A stretch of DNA of 64,000 bases from Humidesulfovibrio sp. (GTDB lineage: Bacteria > Desulfobacterota > Desulfovibrionia > Desulfovibrionales > Desulfovibrionaceae). Below the pieces are notes generated by a model. The model saw nothing but the letters and a program-made list of their open reading frames with translations, had not been told where the DNA came from and made no database searches. The stretch covers positions 22,630-86,629 of the forward strand of contig NZ_JAUYFU010000006.1 in the NCBI RefSeq assembly GCF_030689645.1, in the 5' to 3' direction. Below, in pieces: positions 55,548-62,002 of the stretch. The stretch's first letter is position 1. Each line of letters opens with the position of its first letter. Both the position numbers and the translations under genes were made by a program.

Positions 55548-57089
55548 TTGACTTTTGATTCCTTCGGCCTTCCGTCTTCCGTTCTCGCCAACATCACCAA
55601 GCTCGGTTACACCACCCCCACGCCCATCCAGGAGCGCGCCATTCCGGCGGCCATGGAAGGACGCGACCTTATGGGCCTGGCGCAGACCGGCACCGGCAAG
55701 ACGGCCGCCTTCCTGCTTCCCATCATCGCCAAGCTTCTGAGCCGCCCGTCCACTGCCCCCCGCCGCAAGGTGCGCGCCCTCATCCTGGCGCCCACCCGCG
55801 AGCTGGCCGAGCAGATCCACGAGGCCGCTCTTGACCTGGGCCGTTCCACCGGCGTGCGCAGCACCACCGTGTACGGTGGCGTGAACATGAGCCGTCAGAT
55901 CAACGCCCTGCGCAACGGCACCGACATCGTCGTGGCCTGCCCGGGCCGCCTGCTCGACCACATGAGCCAGCGCACGGTGGACCTCACCGGCGTCGAAACT
56001 CTGGTGCTCGACGAAGCCGACCAGATGTTCGACATGGGCTTTCTGCCCGACATCAAGAAGCTGCTGGCCGGCCTCCCCAAGGAGCGCCACACCATGCTCT
56101 TCTCGGCCACCATGCCCGAGGCCATCCGCAGCCTCGCCAACGACATCCTGAAGGACCCGGAGACCCTGCGCGTTGGCAACAACGCCCCCACCGAGACCGT
56201 CAGCCACGCCATCTACCCGGTTGCGCACCACCTGAAGACCAAGCTGCTGCTTGAGCTTCTGCACCGCAACAAGGACGGCTCCGTGCTGGTGTTCACCCGC
56301 ACCAAGCACCGCGCCAAGCGCCTGGCCGAGAACCTGGAGAAGACCGGCCACAAAGCCACCGCGCTTCAGGGCAACCTCTCCCAGAACCGCCGCAAGGAAG
56401 CCATGGACGGATTCCGCTCCGGCCGCTTCCGCGTGCTGGTGGCCACAGACATCGCCGCCCGCGGCATCGACGTGAGCCAGATCTCCCATGTGGTGAACTT
56501 CGACGTGCCGAGCACGCCGGAGACCTACACCCACCGCATTGGCCGCACTGGCCGCGCGGAGCGCAGCGGCGAGGCCCATACCTTCGTCACCGGCGAAGAC
56601 GTCTCCATGGTGCGCGCCATTGAGCGGCTCATGCGCGAGCCCCTGAACCGCAAGAAGCTCGACGGCTTTGACTACAATGAAGGCCCGTCCGCTGCTGACA
56701 AGGAATTCAACCGTCCGATCATGGAACGTGGCCGCGGCGGCTACGGTGGCGGCGGCGGTGGAGGCGGCGGCTACGGCGCTTCGCGTCCGCAGTCCCGTCC
56801 GGCTGCCCGCCCGCAGTCCGCTTGGCTCTCGTCCGAAAAATCGGACAGGCCTGAGGCGAACGGCAACCGCCCGCAGCCCGGCGACGACATCTACGCCGCT
56901 GACCGCCCGGCCCGCGGCTATGGCGATCGCTCGCGCTACGGCGCGGACAAGCCCGCCGGCGGCAGCCGCCCCGGGTATGGCCGTCCCAGCTCCGGCCGCC
57001 CCGGCCAGAGCGCACAGGGCGCTCGTCCCCAGGGGGCTTCCCGTCCCCAGGGCAACGGCAATTCCGCTTACAATTCGAACGGCCGCTAA
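55548..57089 (+). CDS. rhlE: DEAD-box RNA helicase, RhlE type
   Basis: A 513-residue ATP-dependent RNA helicase. The motifs are in order: Q motif GYTTPTPIQERAIP, Walker A AQTGTGKTA, PTRELAEQ, DEAD box VLDEADQMFDMGF, FSATMP, and HRIGRTGRAER. The C-terminal 120 residues are disordered, Gly/Arg-rich (GGYGGGGGG-type) and Pro/Ser, as in RhlE proteins that remodel ribosomal or mRNA structure. The TTG at 55548 is chosen since AAAGGA lies just before it and the family start follows at once; the upstream ATG has no ribosome site. A perfect GTCCGA-AAAA-TCGGAC palindrome lies within the tail-coding region. Confidence 0.94.
   Translation: MTFDSFGLPSSVLANITKLGYTTPTPIQERAIPAAMEGRDLMGLAQTGTGKTAAFLLPIIAKLLSRPSTAPRRKVRALILAPTRELAEQIHEAALDLGRSTGVRSTTVYGGVNMSRQINALRNGTDIVVACPGRLLDHMSQRTVDLTGVETLVLDEADQMFDMGFLPDIKKLLAGLPKERHTMLFSATMPEAIRSLANDILKDPETLRVGNNAPTETVSHAIYPVAHHLKTKLLLELLHRNKDGSVLVFTRTKHRAKRLAENLEKTGHKATALQGNLSQNRRKEAMDGFRSGRFRVLVATDIAARGIDVSQISHVVNFDVPSTPETYTHRIGRTGRAERSGEAHTFVTGEDVSMVRAIERLMREPLNRKKLDGFDYNEGPSAADKEFNRPIMERGRGGYGGGGGGGGGYGASRPQSRPAARPQSAWLSSEKSDRPEANGNRPQPGDDIYAADRPARGYGDRSRYGADKPAGGSRPGYGRPSSGRPGQSAQGARPQGASRPQGNGNSAYNSNGR
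56830..56847. promoter_or_regulatory. Intragenic palindrome matching the upstream activator sites
   Basis: CGTCCGAAAAATCGGACA, with perfect GTCCGA-aaaa-TCGGAC arms, lies inside the helicase gene, about 380 bases before the sigma-54 regulator start. It matches the two sites at 58804 and 58927 closely and is the most symmetric of the three. It could be an autoregulatory site or chance coding sequence (the codons read SEKSDR). Confidence 0.4.
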
Positions 57090-57130
57090 CCTGGCTTGAC
57101 GCCGGGGGCCAAGTACCCTAGTCAGATATA

Positions 57131-57177
57131 CAGACCTGCGTGCGGGGGGGGCTTTTGCCCCCCCTTTGCGTGGTCTG
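57131..57177 (+). terminator. Long hairpin terminator after rhlE
   Basis: An outer CAGACC/GGTCTG pair encloses GGGGGGGGC-TTTT-GCCCCCCC followed by TTT. It lies 42 bases after the helicase stop and separates it from the regulator gene. Confidence 0.85.
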
Positions 57178-57224
57178 GCCCGCAGTTTGCTACCAAGCGC
57201 ACAAACCGCAGTTCGGAGTGCAGC

Positions 57225-58787
57225 ATGGGCAACATTCTCATCATCGATGACGACGCCGAAGTCCGCGAAACGCTCCTGAGCCTCACGCGGCGCATGCGCA
57301 TGAGCGGGGAAGCCGTCGGCACCCTCCGCGAAGGCATCGTGCGCCTGCGCAAGGGCGATGTGGACGTGGCCTTTCTCGATGTGAGCCTGCCCGATGGCAA
57401 CGGCCTGGACGCCCTGTCCGAGATCAAGGCCCTGCCGGACTCGCCCGAAGTCATCATCCTCACTGGCCGGGGCGACCCCGACGGCGCGGAACTGGCTATC
57501 CAGGGCGGCGTCTGGGATTATCTCCTCAAGCCCTCGCCCATCAAAGACACCATGCTCACTCTGGAGCGCGCGCTCAAATACCGCACGGGCAAGCGCGGTT
57601 TTTGCGCACCCGTGGCCCTGCGCCTGGAAGACGTGGTTGGCAAGAGCCAGCCCATGCGCGCGTGCTTCGACGCCGTGGCCGGAGCTGCCGGGACAAACGC
57701 CAGCGTGCTCATCAATGGCGAAACCGGCACTGGTAAGGAGCTCATCGCCCGCACCATCCACACGAACAGCGTCCGCGCGGCAAAGCCCTTTGTGGTGGTG
57801 GACTGCGCCGCTCTTACGGAAACATTGGTGGAGAGCACGCTTTTCGGCCACAAGAAGGGCGCGTTCACCGGTGCGGACAGCGACCGCGTGGGCCTGGTGA
57901 AGCTGGCCGACGGCGGGACCCTGTTTCTGGACGAAGTGGGGGAGATGCCGATCAATCTGCAGAAGGCGTTTTTGCGCGTGCTGCAGGAGCGCCGTTTCCG
58001 TCCCGTGGGCGCAAACATCGAACTTGAGAGCGACTTCCGGCTCATGGCCGCCACCAACCGCGACCTGGGCCAGATGGTGGAGCAGGGCGGCTTTCGCAGC
58101 GATCTTCTGTACCGCATCAAGACAATATCCATCAATCTTCCGCCTCTGCGCGACCGACTGGAGGACGTGAAGCCCCTGTGCGTGTTCCGCGTGGGGCAGT
58201 TGTGCGAGCAGTACGGCGCGCCACTCAAGGGTTTTGACCCGGACGTGTTTCAGGTGCTGGAAGGCTACGACTGGCCGGGCAACGTCAGGGAGCTGTTTAA
58301 TGTTCTGGAGCGCGCCTTCGTGGCCGCAGGCCCGGAGCGCACGCTCTTCGCCATGCACCTGCCGCAGGATGTCCGCATCCGGGTGGCCAAGGCCCACCTG
58401 GGCCGGGGCCGCGAGACCGCCTCGCCTCCGCCCAACCGCCCTCTGCCCGTGCCTCCGCCTGCGGCATCGTCAGTGGCCGCCACTGTCAGTTCTGCTCACT
58501 TTCCGCCCCCAGCCGGCATGAACAGTCAGCACGCCACCAGCGCGGAGGCTCCACGCACCGATCTGCCGCAGCAGTATGCGGGCGGCAACGAGGCTGATAC
58601 GTTCTTCACCAAGCCCCTCAAGGATTGCAAGGAAGCCCTTGAACGCAGTTATATGGAGACCCTCGTGCGACGTGCGCGAGGAGATGTGCAGCGTGCCTTG
58701 GAGTCCTCCGGGCTGTCGCGCTCGCACCTCTACGCCCTGCTCAAGAAGTGGGGTCTGTCCATTGATGGACCTGGCGTAGGCTCCTGA
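57225..58787 (+). CDS. Sigma-54-dependent response regulator (lactate utilization type)
   Basis: A 520-residue NtrC-family activator. The receiver (1-115) has IIDDDAEV and the phospho-acceptor VAFLDVSLPDG. The AAA+ domain has Walker A NGETGTGKE, the sigma-54 contact loop GAFTGAD, and LFLDEVGEMP. A Pro/Ala linker and a C-terminal Fis-type helix-turn-helix (RALESSGLSRSHLYALLKKW) follow. ATG 57225 is preferred. The next genes are behind two palindromes and a consensus -24/-12 promoter, so it almost certainly activates them. By gene order it resembles the Desulfovibrio regulator of the lactate oxidation operon; its kinase is not in the window. Confidence 0.92.
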   Translation: MGNILIIDDDAEVRETLLSLTRRMRMSGEAVGTLREGIVRLRKGDVDVAFLDVSLPDGNGLDALSEIKALPDSPEVIILTGRGDPDGAELAIQGGVWDYLLKPSPIKDTMLTLERALKYRTGKRGFCAPVALRLEDVVGKSQPMRACFDAVAGAAGTNASVLINGETGTGKELIARTIHTNSVRAAKPFVVVDCAALTETLVESTLFGHKKGAFTGADSDRVGLVKLADGGTLFLDEVGEMPINLQKAFLRVLQERRFRPVGANIELESDFRLMAATNRDLGQMVEQGGFRSDLLYRIKTISINLPPLRDRLEDVKPLCVFRVGQLCEQYGAPLKGFDPDVFQVLEGYDWPGNVRELFNVLERAFVAAGPERTLFAMHLPQDVRIRVAKAHLGRGRETASPPPNRPLPVPPPAASSVAATVSSAHFPPPAGMNSQHATSAEAPRTDLPQQYAGGNEADTFFTKPLKDCKEALERSYMETLVRRARGDVQRALESSGLSRSHLYALLKKWGLSIDGPGVGS

Positions 58788-58803
58788 CGCTGGACTTCGG
58801 GGA

Positions 58804-58821
58804 TGTCTGATTTTTCGGACA
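58804..58821. promoter_or_regulatory. Upstream activator site 1
   Basis: TGTCTGATTTTTCGGACA, an 18-base imperfect palindrome with TGTC and GGACA ends. It is enclosed by GGATGT/ACATCC. It shares the form of site 2 and lies about 195 bases before the -24 element. Confidence 0.65.
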
Positions 58822-58926
58822 CATCCCTGCCGTTAGCTTGCAGAGCGCATTCGCGTAATTACTGCTCATCCCCCCGGCCTGCTTGGGCCAGTTGGCAGAA
58901 TCACGCACGACATGCTCCTTGGGAGT

Positions 58927-58944
58927 TGTCCTGAAAATCGGACA
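58927..58944. promoter_or_regulatory. Upstream activator site 2
   Basis: TGTCCTGAAAATCGGACA, 18 bases, with TGTCC and GGACA arms. It lies about 70 bases before the -24 element, a typical enhancer position for an NtrC-type activator. Confidence 0.68.
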
Positions 58945-59014
58945 GCAGCGAGCTGATTGTACCGCAATTGCCATAACATGCCAGAATTTCATGTTGTTTA
59001 TTTTAAGCTGCCTG

Positions 59015-59029
59015 TGGCACGCAAGTTGC
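59015..59029 (+). promoter_or_regulatory. Sigma-54 (-24/-12) promoter
   Basis: TGGCACGCAAGTTGC matches the sigma-54 consensus (TGGCAC, five bases, TTGC) perfectly. Transcription would begin near 59041, about 50 bases before the glcD-like start. The upstream gene encodes a sigma-54 activator. Confidence 0.92.
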
Positions 59030-59090
59030 CTATGTCTGCACAAGAGGCGGTCCCCTTGATCCGCCGAAGCCACCCAGAGGAGACTCCAGC

Positions 59091-60470
59091 ATGAATGACG
59101 CGCTGATAAAGGAATTTGAGGCCCTGGTGGGCAAGGAAAACGTCATGGAGAGCGAGAGTGATCGCTTCTCTTACGCTTATGACGCCGCTGTGCTTGAGCC
59201 TGTGATGCCCGCCCTGGTGGTGCGGCCCGAATCGCGCGAGGCTCTGGGCAAGTTGGTCAAACTCTGCAACGACAACGGCCTGCCCATCACAGTTCGCGGC
59301 AGCGGAACCAACCTTTCCGGCGGCACCATTCCCAGCAAGGGCGGCGTGGTCATTTTGACCAACGCCTTGAATAAAATTATTGAAATCAATGAAGCCGACC
59401 TCTACGCCGTGGTCGAGCCGGGCGTCCTCACCGCCAGGTTCGCCACCGAAGTGGCCGCGCGCGGCCTGTTCTATCCGCCGGACCCCGGCAGCCAGGCCGT
59501 CTCCACCCTTGGCGGCAACGTGGCCGAGAACGCAGGCGGCCTGCGCGGCCTCAAATACGGCGTCACCAAGGACTACGTCATGGGCGTGGACTTCTTCAAC
59601 GTGGACGGCGAGCTTGTGAAGAGCGGCTCGCGCACGGTGAAGTGCGTCACCGGGCTCAATCTTGCCGGTCTGATGGTGGGCAGCGAGGGCACCCTCGGGG
59701 TGTTCGAGAAGCTCATCCTCAAGCTCACCCCGCCGCCCCTGGCGGCCAAGGCCATGATGGCCATCTTCGACGACGTGGCCAAGGCTTCCGAAACCGTGGC
59801 CGCCATCATCGCCGCCAAAATCGTTCCCGCCACACTCGAGTTCATGGACAACTTCACCATCCGCACAGTGGAGGACTTCGCCCACGCCGGGCTGCCCGTG
59901 GACGCCCAGGCTCTGCTGCTCATCGAGGTGGACGGCCACCCCGGCCAGGTGGCTGACGAGGCTGAGAAGGTCGAGGCCATCTGCAAGCAGATGGGCGCCC
60001 TGCGCATCCAGGTGGCCAAGGATGCCGCCGAGCGCAACAAAGTGTGGGAGGCCCGCCGCGCGGCCCTTTCCGCCCTGGCGCGCGTTTCCCCCACCACTGT
60101 GCTTGAGGACGCCACCGTGCCCCGCAGCCAGATTCCGGCCATGATGCACGCCCTTGGCGGCATCGCCTCCAAGTACAAGCTGACCATCGGCACCTTCGGC
60201 CACGCGGGCGACGGCAACCTGCATCCCACCATCCTCACCGACCGTCGCAACAAGGAAGAGTGGCACCGCGTGGAGGCCGCCATCGACGAAATCTTCGACG
60301 TGGCGCTGTCCCTTGGCGGCACCCTGTCCGGCGAGCACGGCATCGGCCTTGCCAAGAGCAAGTACATGGAGAAGGAAACCAACAAGGCCACTGTCCTGTT
60401 CTCCCGCCGCCTCAAGAAAGCCCTTGATCCCAAGGGTATTCTGAATCCCGGCAAGATCATCGGGGAGTAG
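59091..60470 (+). CDS. glcD: FAD-linked D-lactate/glycolate dehydrogenase (GlcD-like)
   Basis: A 459-residue flavoprotein with an FAD-binding type 4 domain (VRGSGTNLSGGTIP, TLGGNVAENAGG) and FAD-oxidase C domain (GTFGHAGDGNLHP, GTLSGEHGIGLAKS). It oxidises D-lactate or glycolate. It is the first gene behind the sigma-54 promoter and is followed 2 bases later by its Fe-S partner. In Desulfovibrio the equivalent pair oxidises lactate to pyruvate for energy metabolism. GAGGAG lies before the ATG. Confidence 0.94.
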   Translation: MNDALIKEFEALVGKENVMESESDRFSYAYDAAVLEPVMPALVVRPESREALGKLVKLCNDNGLPITVRGSGTNLSGGTIPSKGGVVILTNALNKIIEINEADLYAVVEPGVLTARFATEVAARGLFYPPDPGSQAVSTLGGNVAENAGGLRGLKYGVTKDYVMGVDFFNVDGELVKSGSRTVKCVTGLNLAGLMVGSEGTLGVFEKLILKLTPPPLAAKAMMAIFDDVAKASETVAAIIAAKIVPATLEFMDNFTIRTVEDFAHAGLPVDAQALLLIEVDGHPGQVADEAEKVEAICKQMGALRIQVAKDAAERNKVWEARRAALSALARVSPTTVLEDATVPRSQIPAMMHALGGIASKYKLTIGTFGHAGDGNLHPTILTDRRNKEEWHRVEAAIDEIFDVALSLGGTLSGEHGIGLAKSKYMEKETNKATVLFSRRLKKALDPKGILNPGKIIGE

Positions 60471-60472
60471 CC

Positions 60473-61762
60473 ATGAGCGAGATGAAAGAACTGCTCCGAC
60501 TGCTCGGCGAGCTGGACGACCAGCTTGTGGGCTGCATGCGCTGCGGCATGTGTCAGGCCGTGTGCCCCATCTACGGACAAAGCGGACGCGAGGCCGACGT
60601 GGCGCGCGGCAAGATAGCCTTGCTGGAGGGCTTGGCCCATGAGTTGGTCAAGGATCCCCAAGGCGTGCAGGACAAGGTCACCCGCTGCCTTCTCTGCGGC
60701 TCCTGCGCGGCCAACTGCCCAAGCGGCGTCAAGGCGCTGGACATATTCCTCAAGGCCCGCGTCATTCTTACCGGCTATCTGGGCCTGTCCTCAGTCAAGA
60801 AAGCCATCTTCCGCGGCATGCTGGTCAAGCCCAAGCTGTTCAACAGGCTTTTGGGCATGGCCTCCATGTTCCAAGGCCTCTTCACCAGCCCGGTGAACGA
60901 TATCATCGGCTCTTCTTGCTCCAGGTTTCTGGAGCCGGTGCTGGGCGACCGCCACCTGATGCTCCTGGCCAAGACGCCCCTGCACAAGGAGGTGCCCAGC
61001 ATGGACACCCCGGCAGGTAAGAGCGGGCTCAAAGTGGCCTTCTTCCCCGGATGCCTGGCGGACAAGATATTCCCCCGCGTGGGGCACGCCGTGCTCAAGG
61101 TGCTGAACCACCACGGCGTTGGAGTGTTCATGCCCGAAGGCCAGGCCTGTTGCGGCATTCCGGCCCTGTCCTCTGGCGACCGTGAGAGCTATGAGAAGCT
61201 TGTGCGCGCCAATCTGGCCGTGTTCGCCGCAGGCAAGTTCGACGCCCTTGTGACCCCCTGCGCCACCTGCACCTCCACCATGAAGAAAATCTGGCCCATG
61301 ATGTCTGAGGGCATGAGCGCAAGCGAACAGGCGGCCCTGCGGGAACTGTCCGCCAAAATAATGGACGTCAACGCCTTCGTTGTGGACAAGCTGGGCCTTG
61401 CCGCCCCGGAGCCCAACGCCGACGCCGTGTCCGTCACCGTTCACGATCCCTGCCACCTGAAGAAGTCCCTTGGCGTCAGCGCTCAGCCGCGCACCGTGCT
61501 GTCGCTTAACCCGCACTACAAGGTGACGGAAATGGCCGCTTCCGACGCCTGCTGCGGCTGCGGCGGCAGCTTCACGCTGGCCTATGCGGACATGTCGGCC
61601 AAGATCGGCCAGCAGAAGCGCGACAACATCAAGAACACGGGCGCGCAGGTGGTGGCCATGGGCTGCCCGGCTTGCATGCTCCAGATCTCGGACATGCTTT
61701 CCAGAAACGGTGACCGCGTGAGTGTGAAGCACCCCATGGAGCTTTACGCCGAAGGACTCTAG
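60473..61762 (+). CDS. glcF: Fe-S lactate/glycolate oxidase subunit (GlcF-like)
   Basis: A 429-residue iron-sulfur protein. It has two ferredoxin motifs (CMRCGMCQAVCP, CLLCGSCAANCP) and two CCG domains (FFPGCLADKIFP with QACCGIPALSSG; HDPCHLKKS with DACCGCGGSF). It takes electrons from the flavin subunit to menaquinone or other carriers. The short overlap-free gap of 2 bases to glcD shows tight co-translation. Confidence 0.93.
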   Translation: MSEMKELLRLLGELDDQLVGCMRCGMCQAVCPIYGQSGREADVARGKIALLEGLAHELVKDPQGVQDKVTRCLLCGSCAANCPSGVKALDIFLKARVILTGYLGLSSVKKAIFRGMLVKPKLFNRLLGMASMFQGLFTSPVNDIIGSSCSRFLEPVLGDRHLMLLAKTPLHKEVPSMDTPAGKSGLKVAFFPGCLADKIFPRVGHAVLKVLNHHGVGVFMPEGQACCGIPALSSGDRESYEKLVRANLAVFAAGKFDALVTPCATCTSTMKKIWPMMSEGMSASEQAALRELSAKIMDVNAFVVDKLGLAAPEPNADAVSVTVHDPCHLKKSLGVSAQPRTVLSLNPHYKVTEMAASDACCGCGGSFTLAYADMSAKIGQQKRDNIKNTGAQVVAMGCPACMLQISDMLSRNGDRVSVKHPMELYAEGL

Positions 61763-61912
61763 GGCCCTACGGTCGAAACGCTGAAGTTTGGTTATGCGCT
61801 CGCCGAATGCGCAGCCCCGACAGTACTTTCCGTTGGGACGAATCTCCTCTACAAGCGCACGTGCAGACAATTGCGTTTATAGATGCAGAGGCAGATAAGA
61901 GGTATACTTCCG

Positions 61913-61960
61913 GCGCCGGGGACCCCCCATCCCCTGAGACCCCCTCATGACCCCCGGCGC
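61913..61960. promoter_or_regulatory. Hairpin in the pta leader
   Basis: GCGCCGGGG (61913-61921) pairs with CCCCGGCGC (61952-61960), a nine-base perfect stem with a loop of 30 bases that is a string of CCCC runs. It sits in the 240-base gap before pta, about 40 bases ahead of the start codon, and could be an attenuator or partial terminator that sets pta expression apart from the glc genes. A TATACT at 61903 could be a -10 box of a separate promoter. Confidence 0.5.
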
Positions 61961-62002
61961 TGGGAGACCTGACAGGCGAGCTATACAACCAAGGAGCACA
62001 TC

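Larger units (their letters stand above)
58788..59014 (+). promoter_or_regulatory. Enhancer region between regulator and glcD-like gene
   Basis: Non-coding region that holds two regulator-binding palindromes (listed separately) between the regulator stop and the sigma-54 promoter. The spacing of about 70-210 bases from the -24/-12 element is normal for enhancer sites contacted by DNA looping. Confidence 0.65.

Noticed and set aside
55317..58397. A 1026-codon minus-strand frame
   Set aside because: It spans antisense of both the helicase and the regulator, with low-complexity Ala/Gly/His content and no family match.
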